A stretch of DNA of 12,437 bases. Origin: Deltaproteobacteria bacterium. Lineage in GTDB: Bacteria; Desulfobacterota; Desulfobacteria; Desulfobacterales; JAFDHS01. Every line of letters begins with the position of its first letter. Positions within the stretch are counted from its first letter, which is position 1. The position numbers were made by a program, and so were the translations under genes. The notes beneath the pieces were generated by a model. It was not told the origin of the DNA. It saw only the letters and a list, made by a program, of their open reading frames with translations, and ran no database searches. Shown one piece after another: positions 1 through 6,404 of this stretch. The stretch lies in assembly GCA_019308655.1 (NCBI GenBank), contig JAFDHS010000018.1, forward strand, positions 1-12,437, in the 5' to 3' direction.

Positions 1-130
1 TACCAGAAGCCGTTGTTCAAGTCAACTGTTGTCATTGGTACTCATTATCGGTTCTGCAAAAGTTCTTTGACGTGATAGCAGGATCCGGATAAACATAATT
101 CCGAAGTTTTGAATGATCCATAACGAGCAG

Positions 131-147
131 GGTGGGCATTGCCCACC
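131..147. repeat. Perfect 17-nt palindrome upstream of the macrodomain gene
   Basis: The sequence GGTGGGCATTGCCCACC reads as two 8-nt arms around one central base. It ends 11 bases before the ribosome binding site of the macrodomain gene. Its role is unknown; it could be an operator, a small hairpin in the 5' leader, or a copy of a dispersed palindrome. A TTG inside it (139) opens the macrodomain frame, but it has no ribosome binding site and is an unlikely start. Confidence 0.55.
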
Positions 148-168
148 AGAATTTACTGGGGAGGCCAT

Positions 169-699
169 ATGGAAAAAGAGTGTTTTGACGGAATAGAAGT
201 CATGCAGGGGGATATTACAAAACTTAAAGTTGATGCCATTGTTAATGCGGCAAACAATTCTCTTCTTGGCGGAGGCGGGGTAGACGGTGCAATTCACCGG
301 GCCGCAGGGCCGGAACTTTTGGCCGAATGCCGGAAGATCGGGGGATGTCCGACAGGTCAGGCAAGGATAACAAAGGGTTATAACCTTTCTGCAAAATGGG
401 TAATCCATACGGTCGGTCCTGTCTACAGTGGAAAACCGGATGATGCAAAACTTTTATCGCTGTGCTACCAAAACAGCCTTGAGCTTGCCGTTGACAATAA
501 AATCGGCTCTATCGCTTTTCCCGCCATAAGCTGTGGTGTTTATGGCTATCCGATAAATAAGGCGTGTAAAATCGCCGTTGATACAACGTGTAATTTCTTA
601 AAGCAGGACCGGTTTATCAACAAGGTTATATTTATCCTTTTTTCATCTGAAAACTATAATGTCTATGAGGATTATATTAAGAGCCTGTTTAAAAATTGA
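169..699 (+). CDS. Macrodomain protein, MacroD/YmdB type (ADP-ribose / O-acetyl-ADP-ribose hydrolase family)
   Basis: A single-domain protein of 176 residues, the usual size for stand-alone macrodomains. Visible signatures in order are QGDIT (13-17), the ribose-binding stretch IVNAANNSLLGGGGVDGAIH (24-43) followed by RAAG, the CPTGQA motif, and PAISCGVYGYP in the second phosphate-binding loop. Proteins of this group bind ADP-ribose and remove it from proteins, or deacetylate O-acetyl-ADP-ribose, in the cytoplasm; the active-site Asn and Asp of the MacroD group appear present. I chose the ATG at 169 because GGGGAGG (158-164) lies just upstream, although the spacing of four bases is short. The upstream TTG at 139 lies inside a palindrome and lacks a binding site. 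No ADP-ribosyltransferase partner gene is nearby, so its target is unknown. The family is secure; the precise substrate is inferred. Confidence 0.93.
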   Translation: MEKECFDGIEVMQGDITKLKVDAIVNAANNSLLGGGGVDGAIHRAAGPELLAECRKIGGCPTGQARITKGYNLSAKWVIHTVGPVYSGKPDDAKLLSLCYQNSLELAVDNKIGSIAFPAISCGVYGYPINKACKIAVDTTCNFLKQDRFINKVIFILFSSENYNVYEDYIKSLFKN

Positions 700-787
700 C
701 GAGTCGGCCGCAAAAGCGTCAGAGTCCTTCAAAAGGCGATGAGGGTTAATCCGGTATAGATTATATTTATGCGTCTTATTTTTATTA

Positions 788-884
788 TTGACAAATTAGA
801 TAGAATGAATAATTTGTACTTTACCCACAACCCTGACAATAACTGGGTTTTACTTTAACGAGGCTGATTGCTTTTTTATATAAT
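788..884 (+). promoter_or_regulatory. Candidate promoters for the selenoprotein gene
   Basis: Two weak sigma-70-like options exist. TTGACA at 788-793 has TAATTT at 810-815 (16-bp spacer). TATAAT at 879-884 has TTAACG at 855-860 (18-bp spacer) and would give a very short leader, because the Shine-Dalgarno starts at 892. Either could be real; neither is decisive. Confidence 0.3.
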
Positions 885-906
885 ATAATAAAAGGAGAAT
901 TTTTTT

Positions 907-1255
907 ATGATAGAAGTGACGGAAATGGCTCAAAAGCAAATTGGCGATTATTTTAAGGACAAAAAGGTTATGCCGGTAAGGATTTTTTTGAACGAGGGCG
1001 GCTGAGGCGGCCCTTCCCTTTCAATGGCTCTGGATGAGCTAAAAGATACGGATTATGTTAAAAGATACGGATTATGTTCATGAAGCCGGTGGTATCCAAT
1101 ACATTTCAGACAAAGCGTTTATTGAGAACATCAAGCCGGTCAAGGTGGATTTTAATGAAATGGGTTTTAAGGTTACCTCAAACATGAAATCTGAAGGCGG
1201 TTCTGAAGGCGGTTGTTCGGGTTGCGGCTCTACAAGTTCCTGTTGTTCCTCATAA
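907..1255 (+). CDS. HesB/IscA-like selenoprotein; frame broken by a 19-bp tandem duplication
   Basis: The ATG at 907 follows AAGGAG (892-897). The frame reads MIEVTEMAQKQIGDYFKDKK, then RIFLNEGG, then TGA at 1003-1005, then GGPSLSMALDELKDTDYV. The TGA falls where A-type iron-sulfur carriers (IscA/HesB) carry their first ligand cysteine, so it is read as selenocysteine, residue 33. HesB-like proteins are a known bacterial selenoprotein family, and translation past TGA would need SelB and tRNA-Sec. After a perfect 19-bp duplication (1041-1059 and 1060-1078) the frame shifts and ends at 1079-1081. Deleting one copy gives one continuous protein of 109 residues, continuing HEAGGIQYISDKAF and ending in a Cys-rich tail (GGCSGCGSTSSCCSS). 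Annotators without selenocysteine would call only 1055-1255. The role, presumably metal or iron-sulfur handling or redox, is inferred. I cannot tell whether the duplication is real or an assembly error. Confidence 0.85.
1025..1041 (+). promoter_or_regulatory. Putative bacterial SECIS hairpin
   Basis: TGGCTC (1025-1030) pairs with GAGCTA (1036-1041) around the loop TGGAT (1031-1035), giving six pairs including one G-U. The loop begins 25 bases after the TGA at 1003-1005 and has G at its second position, both as expected of SelB-recognised bacterial elements. The 19-bp duplication begins at the last paired base and leaves the hairpin intact. Folding was done by eye. Confidence 0.6.
1041..1078 (+). 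repeat. Perfect 19-bp tandem duplication inside the selenoprotein gene
   Basis: AAAAGATACGGATTATGTT occurs twice without a gap (1041-1059, 1060-1078). Because 19 is not a multiple of three, it shifts the reading frame of an otherwise continuous gene. Confidence 0.95.
1190..1213 (+). repeat. Perfect 12-bp in-frame tandem duplication
   Basis: TCTGAAGGCGGT occurs twice in a row (1190-1201, 1202-1213) and encodes Ser-Glu-Gly-Gly twice, just before the cysteine-rich tail of the selenoprotein. It keeps frame and may simply be a flexible linker. Confidence 0.9.
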
Positions 1256-1274
1256 CAAAATAATAAAAAATATT

Positions 1275-1310
1275 AAAAAGGCAGCATCGAATCCCGATGC
1301 TGCCTTTTTT
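1275..1310 (+). terminator. Intrinsic terminator after the selenoprotein gene
   Basis: GGCAGCATCG (1280-1289) pairs perfectly with CGATGCTGCC (1295-1304) around a five-base loop. It is preceded by AAAAA and followed by TTTTTT, so it may also work in the reverse direction. It lies about 25 bases after the selenoprotein stop, which supports the view that transcription was meant to cover the whole broken gene. Confidence 0.93.
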
Positions 1311-1343
1311 ATTATTCACCCTTTAGTAACCTTGTCTTATATC

Positions 1344-1372
1344 TTGACCGCTGATATCTGAAATGATATTAT
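1344..1372 (+). promoter_or_regulatory. Probable sigma-70 promoter of the nitroreductase gene
   Basis: TTGACC (1344-1349) and TATTAT (1367-1372) are separated by exactly 17 bp, five of six matches each. Transcription would start near 1379, leaving a leader of about 150 bases before the gene. A second TTGACC at 1430-1435 has only a weak -10 partner. Confidence 0.5.
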
Positions 1373-1534
1373 GTATAATATTTTAAAATACATATAGATA
1401 TTAAAAATGACTTCCTGATATTATTAACCTTGACCTCTTAATCTGAGATATTCATAGGATTACAAGATTATTATAAAAATAAGATTTGTAGACCCACAAT
1501 CTTAACGACAATATCATACGGAGGAGGTTTTATG

Positions 1535-2077
1535 ATGGATTTAATGGAAGCGATAAAAGAGAGAAGAAGTATCCGCAGGTATGAGGAAAAAAGTGTCCCG
1601 GAAGAGCTGATAAATAAGGTTCTTGAGGCGATACGCTGGACACCTTCCTGGGCCAATACCCAGTGTTGGGAAGTTGTTGTTGTGAAAGATAATGTTTTAA
1701 AGAAGAAACTTCAGGAGACATTTGCCAAAGGCAATCCTGCCATAAAGGCGATTGTTGAAGCCCCCGTGCTTCTTGCCTTATGCGGAAAGCTTGAAAGTTC
1801 AGGATATTATAAAGGAGAGGCTCCGACTAAATTTGGAGACTGGCTTATGTTTGATCTGGGCCTTGTTACCCAGAGCATATGCCTTGCGGCTTTTTCCCTT
1901 GGTCTTGGGACGCTTATCACTGGTTTGTTTGACCATGACAAGGCAAAAGAGATCATAAAAGTACCTGAGGGATATGAACTGGTTACCATCATCCCCATGG
2001 GATATCCTGCCAAAAAGCCTTCTTGCGCGCCCAAGCGAAAGGAAATAAGTGAGTTTGTGCATGACGATACGTTTTGA
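1535..2077 (+). CDS. Nitroreductase-family flavoprotein
   Basis: A short FMN-dependent nitroreductase-like protein (180 residues from this start). Visible signatures, numbered from the ATG at 1532, are the FMN-phosphate-binding RRSIRRY (11-17), TPSWANTQCW (37-46, the P-S-x-x-N-x-Q-x-W motif), a hydrophobic helix with GLGTLITG (124-131), and IPMGYPA near the C-terminus. These enzymes work as homodimers and pass electrons from NAD(P)H to nitroaromatics, quinones or other small acceptors; some relatives act on specific metabolites, so the substrate cannot be named. Two ATG codons lie side by side (1532 and 1535). AGGAGG (1522-1527) is four bases from the first and seven from the second, so I prefer 1535. 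The extended cysteines (45, 60s-80s and 161 region) are not an iron-sulfur motif. It is a single gene with its own promoter. Confidence 0.88.
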   Translation: MDLMEAIKERRSIRRYEEKSVPEELINKVLEAIRWTPSWANTQCWEVVVVKDNVLKKKLQETFAKGNPAIKAIVEAPVLLALCGKLESSGYYKGEAPTKFGDWLMFDLGLVTQSICLAAFSLGLGTLITGLFDHDKAKEIIKVPEGYELVTIIPMGYPAKKPSCAPKRKEISEFVHDDTF

Positions 2078-2486
2078 TGTTTTTTTGATTATCGGTTTTT
2101 TTTAAAACTGATAAGAACAGGGGGTTGTCAGCGACATTCCCCTGTTTGAACCCTTTGAAGAAGCACCTCATTTGCTTGATTTTCGTGTCAAACTCAAATT
2201 TTAAACCTCGGAATATTCAATATATTCATCCTGTTAAATTCTTTCCTTACTTAAAATCGAAAAAAATGAGATTTCTGCAAGGCTCTCTGATTGTATATAT
2301 CTGCGTCTGGAATTTAAAATGGCAAGTTGCATATTATTATGATAAATGAATTCGCAGATTTTTTCTATCTGTTAAGTTGTTTTTGCCGTTTTTTGGTTTG
2401 CGCCATTTGAATAAAAAAGCTTATTATGGGATTCTTATTTGCTGTGAAGCATTTTAAATTTTAAAATTTGTGTATTAGGAGAGCGT
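2078..2486. other. Intergenic region between the nitroreductase gene and leuC
   Basis: Just after the nitroreductase stop there are two hairpins. TTATCGGTTTT (2089-2099) pairs with AAAACTGATAA (2104-2114), 11 pairs with one G-U and a T4 loop. AACAGGGG (2116-2123) pairs with CCCCTGTT (2139-2146). Neither is followed by a clear T-run, so a terminator is possible but unproven. A frame at 2125-2349 has no family signature. I saw no T-box specifier/antiterminator sequence or leucine-rich leader peptide before leuC. A perfect AT-only palindrome, AAATTTTAAAATTT, lies at 2456-2469. Confidence 0.5.
2398..2427 (+). promoter_or_regulatory. Candidate leuC promoter
   Basis: TTGCGC (2398-2403) and TATTAT (2422-2427) are 18 bp apart. 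The -35 is weak (three of six) and the -10 good (five of six). It would give a leader of about 50 bases. Confidence 0.3.
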
Positions 2487-3785
2487 ATGGGAAAAACTGT
2501 TGCGGAAAAGATATTTGATTCCCACCTTGTGGATAATCCGTCGGGAGATATCAATGTAATCCGGCTGGATGCCGTATTCTGCCATGAAATTACAACACCG
2601 GTTGCCATTAATGATCTTGTGGTCCGGGATAAGGACAGGGTATTCGACGCTTCTAAGATCAAGGTGGTTATCGACCATGTAACCCCTGCCAAAGATTCAA
2701 AAACCGCTGCTCAGGGCAAGATCCTCAGGGAGTGGTCGAGGCGCAACCATATTCAGGATTTTTTCGACATTGGTCGAAACGGTGTCTGTCATGCTATTTT
2801 CCCGGAAAAAGGATTTGTGAGACCGGGCTATACTATTATTATGGGAGACTCCCATACCTGTACTCATGGTGCATTCGGTGCTTTTGCAGCCGGCGTGGGG
2901 ACAACCGATCTTGAGGTGGGTATACTCAAAGGGGTATGCGCATTTCACTATCCCCATACCATCAAAATTGTCCTTAACGGTCATATGCCTGAAGGGGTTT
3001 ATGCAAAGGATGTAATACTCTCCGTAATAGGCAGGTTGGGTGTAAGCGGTGCCACCAACAAGGTCATTGAATTTACCGGCTCTGTCGTCGATGCCTTGAG
3101 TATGGAGGGCAGGATGACCCTTTGCAATATGGCCATTGAAGCGGGCGGGACCTGCGGTATCTGCTATCCGGATATGACTACCGTAGCGTATCTTTGGAAA
3201 TTTATAAAAGATGAATATTCAGACAAAAAAGCTGCTCTTGAGGATTTTGAAAAGTTTCTTCCCGATTCTGATGCAAAATACGATGAAGTGATTGACTTTG
3301 ATGTCAGTGATCTTGAACCACAGGTTACTTTCGGATACAAGCCTGACAATGTAAAGCCCGTAAGTGAGATGAAAGGGATAAAGATAGATCAGGTATATAT
3401 TGGTTCCTGTACCAATGGAAGGATAGAGGACCTCAGGGTTGCCGCGCAGGTGCTTAAAGGAAATAAAATCAGTGATTCAATACGAGGCATCGTATCTCCT
3501 GCAACACCGGAAATCTTCAGTCGGGCAATGGATGAGGGACTCCTGAAAATTTTTATGGATGCAGGTTTTTGCTTGACCAATCCGACATGCGGAGCTTGTC
3601 TCGGCATGAGCAACGGCGTACTCGCAGAGGGTGAGGTGTGCGCATCAACAACAAACAGGAATTTTAACGGCCGCATGGGCAAGGGCGGTATGGTCCACCT
3701 GATGAGTCCGGCAACGGCAGCGGCTAGTGCTATCGCAGGATATATTACCAATTCAGACCGTTACAAAAGCGCAAAGAGGAAATAA
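2487..3785 (+). CDS. leuC: 3-isopropylmalate dehydratase large subunit
   Basis: With LeuD it isomerises 2-isopropylmalate to 3-isopropylmalate in leucine biosynthesis, in the cytoplasm. The 432-residue protein carries the aconitase-fold signatures MGDSHTCTHGAFGAFAAGVGTTD, YIGSCTNGR, NPTCGACLGMSNG, and TTNRNFNGRMG. The [4Fe-4S] ligands are Cys308, Cys368 and Cys371; their spacing of 60 and 3 is that of characterised LeuC proteins. The length fits the shorter LeuC group, found in many anaerobes and archaea, rather than the roughly 466-residue enterobacterial form. That group also includes homoaconitase and methylthioalkylmalate isomerase relatives, so a related substrate is possible. A TTAGGAGAG Shine-Dalgarno stretch ends about four bases before the ATG. 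The stop codon overlaps the leuD start by one base, so the two are translationally coupled. No leuA or leuB lies in the window. Confidence 0.96.
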   Translation: MGKTVAEKIFDSHLVDNPSGDINVIRLDAVFCHEITTPVAINDLVVRDKDRVFDASKIKVVIDHVTPAKDSKTAAQGKILREWSRRNHIQDFFDIGRNGVCHAIFPEKGFVRPGYTIIMGDSHTCTHGAFGAFAAGVGTTDLEVGILKGVCAFHYPHTIKIVLNGHMPEGVYAKDVILSVIGRLGVSGATNKVIEFTGSVVDALSMEGRMTLCNMAIEAGGTCGICYPDMTTVAYLWKFIKDEYSDKKAALEDFEKFLPDSDAKYDEVIDFDVSDLEPQVTFGYKPDNVKPVSEMKGIKIDQVYIGSCTNGRIEDLRVAAQVLKGNKISDSIRGIVSPATPEIFSRAMDEGLLKIFMDAGFCLTNPTCGACLGMSNGVLAEGEVCASTTNRNFNGRMGKGGMVHLMSPATAAASAIAGYITNSDRYKSAKRK

Positions 3786-4309
3786 TGAAGAATTTCAGTG
3801 GGAAAGTTCTCTTTCTTGACCGATCGGATATTAATACGGATGAAATAATTCCTGCAAAATACCTCACGGAAATCACCAAAGAAAGCCTTAAGCCTTATCT
3901 TTTGGAAGATCTTAAGCTTGACGGATTTGAATCGTTGCGGGATGTTGAAGGCAAAACCGTTGTTATTACAAGAGCGAATTTCGGGTGTGGCTCTTCCAGA
4001 GAGCATGCACCGTGGGCGTTTGAGGTAAACGGTATCAATCTGATCATAGGGGAAAGTTTTGCCAGAATTTTCAGGCAGAACATGTTCAATTGCGGGATGA
4101 TGGCCATAGAATTGTCTGTTCGGGACATTGATCGTCTTTTCAAGATTTTTGCAGACAGGGAAACCTTTTTGGAGGCAGATCTTGAAAAAAATCTGCTTGT
4201 CATAAAAGCAGAGGGGGTTGAAGAGAAAATATCCTTTTCAATCTCCGAGTTTGATCGTGCCCTTGTAGAAGCAGGTGGATGGGTGGCTTATGCTGATTCG
4301 CACTATTGA
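3785..4309 (+). CDS. leuD: 3-isopropylmalate dehydratase small subunit
   Basis: The swivelling domain of isopropylmalate isomerase, 174 residues. It shows the substrate-binding DINTDEIIPAKYL (15-27), the hallmark NFGCGSSREHAPWAF (65-79), and IIGESFARIFRQNMFNCGM. This is the short LeuD type that pairs with a 420-430-residue LeuC. The ATG overlaps the last base of the leuC stop codon, and AAGAGGA at the end of leuC serves as ribosome binding site, so equal synthesis of both subunits by coupling is likely. An octamer-built inverted repeat follows. Confidence 0.96.
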   Translation: MKNFSGKVLFLDRSDINTDEIIPAKYLTEITKESLKPYLLEDLKLDGFESLRDVEGKTVVITRANFGCGSSREHAPWAFEVNGINLIIGESFARIFRQNMFNCGMMAIELSVRDIDRLFKIFADRETFLEADLEKNLLVIKAEGVEEKISFSISEFDRALVEAGGWVAYADSHY

Positions 4310-4336
4310 TTCAAAAGATGGCAAAAAAATCTTTCC

Positions 4337-4408
4337 GCCACCAAGGCACAAAGACACGAAGGATATAATCTAAAAAAAAATTACTTTGTGCCTTCGTGAC
4401 TTTGTGGC
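4337..4408. repeat. Inverted repeat built of CACNAAGN octamers
   Basis: A 26-nt left arm (4337-4362) and a 26-nt right arm (4383-4408) are inverted copies around a 20-nt AT-rich spacer, with 20 of 26 positions complementary. Each arm is itself three tandem octamers of the form CACNAAGN. The six non-matching positions fall exactly every fourth base, at the N positions of the octamer. It lies in the gap between leuD and the membrane protein gene. It could fold as a long interrupted hairpin in RNA. I recall octamer strings of this kind in intergenic DNA of various environmental bacteria but cannot name a described family. Confidence 0.85.
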
Positions 4409-4444
4409 AAATAATTCTGGTTCAGGTTTACTCAGGTTAGAATA

Positions 4445-4840
4445 ATGAAATATACCCCGCACACAATGCCGTCTTATGTTATAAATTTCTTTTTTATATT
4501 AGGCCTGGTTTCTGCTTTTGCTTTCAGGGTACTTATTGTTTTTAAACATTTAAAACCTGAATTTGTAAGGCCGGTTTGGTATTTTGGTATTATTGGTTAT
4601 ATTTTCTTTTTTCTCTACAGGTATTTCATTGCGCAAAAGCGTAAACGGGTAGTAGATAAAAATAACCTGATAGCCAAGCTTTCAAAGAATGAAGAACTTT
4701 CTGCCAAGGATAGAGAAGTGACAATATACTTACTCTCCTCTTTGACAAAATCTCTCGAGAATATTAATTATCTCTTTATTGTTGCACTGTCCGTAATTGC
4801 CGTACTCTTTGATATTATTCTAACCGTATATGGGAAGTAA
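4445..4840 (+). CDS. Small three-helix membrane protein of unknown function
   Basis: A 131-residue protein I do not recognise. Hydrophobic segments lie at about 11-33, 43-62 and 108-128. Between the second and third is a basic, charged loop (QKRKRVVDKNN...AKDRE, 64-91). By the positive-inside rule this loop should be cytoplasmic, placing the N-terminus in the cytoplasm-opposite position and the C-terminus outside. There is no signal peptidase site, catalytic motif or lipobox. The start has no strong Shine-Dalgarno; the alternative ATG at 4466 has none either. It could be expressed from the leuCD promoter across the inverted repeat, or on its own. It converges with the activator gene on the other strand, 28 bases away. 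Confidence 0.75.
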   Translation: MKYTPHTMPSYVINFFFILGLVSAFAFRVLIVFKHLKPEFVRPVWYFGIIGYIFFFLYRYFIAQKRKRVVDKNNLIAKLSKNEELSAKDREVTIYLLSSLTKSLENINYLFIVALSVIAVLFDIILTVYGK

Positions 4841-4868
4841 AAACGGAATTCGTACGGTTTTAACCTTT

Positions 4869-5906
4869 TCAAAGTCCCTGAGGAGGTTCTATGTTAAGAC
4901 CGCTGATTTTGTATAAAAGCGTTTTATAGCTTATTTTTAAGATCTTGGCTGCTTTGCTACGGTTCCAGCCGGTTTTATCAAGCACATAAGATATTACTTG
5001 TTTTTCTACCCGGTCAAGGGCTTTTTTCTTTAGTTTTTTAAGGGAGTATGACTCAAGATTCGATCCATTATCGGAATCAAGGTTAAAAAGGTCTATAATA
5101 TTTGAAACTTCTGCCGCAGGTGACTCGTCCCCAGCCAGGTTGGTTAATGTACCGGTGCCGCCGAGTTGAAGCCCTTCAATAATCTCTTCCCAATCACCTA
5201 AAACAAGAAACCTTTTAAGCACGTTCTGGAGTTCTCGTACGTTTCCCGGCCAGTGGTACTCTATAAGTTTTTTCATCACACTATGGTCGGGATTTAAAAG
5301 ATGCTTATTCTTGAACTGTGAAGTGTATTTTTTTATGTAATAGTCAATCAGTGGGGGGATGTCTTCGCGCCTTTTGCGAAGGGGGTCGATATGGATTTTA
5401 ATTATATTTAATCTATAGTATAGGTCTTCTCTGAATTTTTTCTTTTTTATATCCTCTGCAAGATCATGGTTGGTGGCTGCTAAAATCCATGTGTCTGTTC
5501 TTAACTCTTTTTCAGAGCCAAGGGGTGTAAATTCACCGCTTTGAAGCACATGAAGAAGTTTGGATTGAAGTGAAAAGGGCATATCGCCGATTTCATCCAA
5601 AAACAGAACCCCGCCATGAGCCAGTTGAAATTTACCGCGTTTTTTTTGTTCTGCGCCGGTAAAAGCACCTTTCTCATATCCGAAAAGTTCGCTTTCGAGC
5701 AGACCTTCCGGCAAAGCCGCGCAGTTGACTTTTATATAAGGCTTCATCCTTCTTGGAGAGCTGTTATAAAGGTTCCGGGTCACAACTTCTTTACCGACAC
5801 CGCTTTCCCCGCAGATCACAATATTTAAGCCGGTGTCGGCAACCTGTTTAATCAGTTCCTTTATTCTCAAAATATTTTGACTTACACCGATTAATGGAGC
5901 TTGCAT
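4869..5906 (-). CDS. Sigma-54-dependent activator lacking an N-terminal sensor domain
   Basis: A 345-residue bacterial enhancer-binding protein made of the AAA+ core and a Fis-type DNA-binding domain only. Visible motifs are Walker A GESGVGKE (33-40), the sigma-54 contact loop GAFTGA (80-85), Walker B VLFLDE (100-105), the Arg-finger region FREDLYYRLN, the YHWPGNVREL motif, and a C-terminal helix-turn-helix (WNRSKAAKILKISYKTLLYKI). All parts needed for ATP-driven remodelling of the sigma-54 holoenzyme are present. With no receiver, GAF or PAS domain ahead of the AAA+ domain (it starts at residue 1-7), its activity must be set by expression level or by a partner protein, as for PspF. The ATG at 5906 has AAGGTG (5912-5917, minus) five bases upstream. 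The lone receiver gene 500 bases upstream on the same strand is a possible but unproven partner. Confidence 0.93.
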   Translation of the reverse strand: MQAPLIGVSQNILRIKELIKQVADTGLNIVICGESGVGKEVVTRNLYNSSPRRMKPYIKVNCAALPEGLLESELFGYEKGAFTGAEQKKRGKFQLAHGGVLFLDEIGDMPFSLQSKLLHVLQSGEFTPLGSEKELRTDTWILAATNHDLAEDIKKKKFREDLYYRLNIIKIHIDPLRKRREDIPPLIDYYIKKYTSQFKNKHLLNPDHSVMKKLIEYHWPGNVRELQNVLKRFLVLGDWEEIIEGLQLGGTGTLTNLAGDESPAAEVSNIIDLFNLDSDNGSNLESYSLKKLKKKALDRVEKQVISYVLDKTGWNRSKAAKILKISYKTLLYKISGLNIEPPQGL

Positions 5907-5999
5907 TAAAGCACCTTAAATTAAACTTGTGTTTTAGGATAGATAATGTCTGAATAAAAACCAAATAAAGTCATAAATACAAGATGTTAAGCTGATATT

Positions 6000-6083
6000 C
6001 TCAAACGAAGACTTCGGATTTGAGTGGTGAGCACTAAAATTTGAGAAAATATTTGCTCTTATTTCTCAAGTCTCACATCTCAA
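6000..6083. repeat. Cluster of nested inverted repeats
   Basis: CTCAAA (6000-6005) pairs with TTTGAG (6019-6024), with inner CGAA/TTCG pairs. Overlapping this, TTGAG-TG-GTGAG (6020-6031) pairs with CTCAC-AT-CTCAA (6072-6083), 10 of 12 positions. Within that loop TTGAGAAA (6041-6048) pairs perfectly with TTTCTCAA (6062-6069). The two larger folds share an arm and so exclude each other, as in a switch or a degraded mobile repeat. No coding frame explains it. Confidence 0.5.
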
Positions 6084-6244
6084 CTTTGTAAGAGCAGGTT
6101 GCAACGTGCCTCTATCATAACAAAAAAATTAATCGTTTTTTTATTTCAATATATTAGTACTTTTTGTTCAGGCAATAGATAAAAATTTTTAAGGTTACGG
6201 CAATAGCATTTTTTTTCAAGCATCAAGAATTATGAATTCGTAAA

Positions 6245-6280
6245 AAGTCTAACCGCTATATAAAGTCTAACCGCTATATA
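6245..6280. repeat. Perfect 18-bp tandem duplication
   Basis: AAGTCTAACCGCTATATA occurs twice without a gap (6245-6262, 6263-6280) in non-coding DNA, about 125 bases past the stop codon of the lone receiver gene. Confidence 0.93.
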
Positions 6281-6404
6281 TAGTACTGCACTATAAATAG
6301 CATGTCATGTTTGATTTTTCAACAAGATATAGTGGTAAGTGCTTTGAATTGCGATTTTTTTACGAAACTATCAACGATAAGTGATGAAGCTAATCAGGGA
6401 GTTA

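Larger units (their letters stand above)
5907..6404. other. AT-rich intergenic region with hairpins and a tandem repeat
   Basis: No gene is supported here. The region holds an inverted-repeat cluster (6000-6083), an 18-bp tandem duplication (6245-6280), and a small hairpin TATAGT / ACTATA (6279-6284, 6290-6295). It carries the 5' leader of the activator gene on the minus strand; no convincing sigma-70 or sigma-54 promoter was seen. Confidence 0.5.

Noticed and set aside
1..92. Open frames running in from the left edge (ending at 75 and 92)
   Set aside because: Both are under 31 codons, show no recognisable motif and cannot be told apart; there is no basis for calling the tail of an upstream gene.
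22..408. 128-codon minus-strand frame over the macrodomain gene
   Set aside because: It is antisense to a clear macrodomain and has no motif of its own.
1055..1255. Separate small Cys-rich protein starting at the ATG at 1055
   Set aside because: That ATG lies inside the 19-bp duplication and has no Shine-Dalgarno; the frame is the tail of the HesB-like selenoprotein.
2125..2349. 74-codon frame upstream of leuC as a leader peptide gene
   Set aside because: It has no leucine codon run, no Shine-Dalgarno and no family signature; AT-rich spacer sequence explains it.
2150..2486. T-box or leucine attenuator before leuC
   Set aside because: No T-box consensus or Leu-rich leader was seen.
4839..4861. 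Weak hairpin between the convergent genes as a bidirectional terminator
   Set aside because: Only about six pairs with a bulge (AAAAC/GTTTT arms); not distinguishable from chance in AT-rich DNA.
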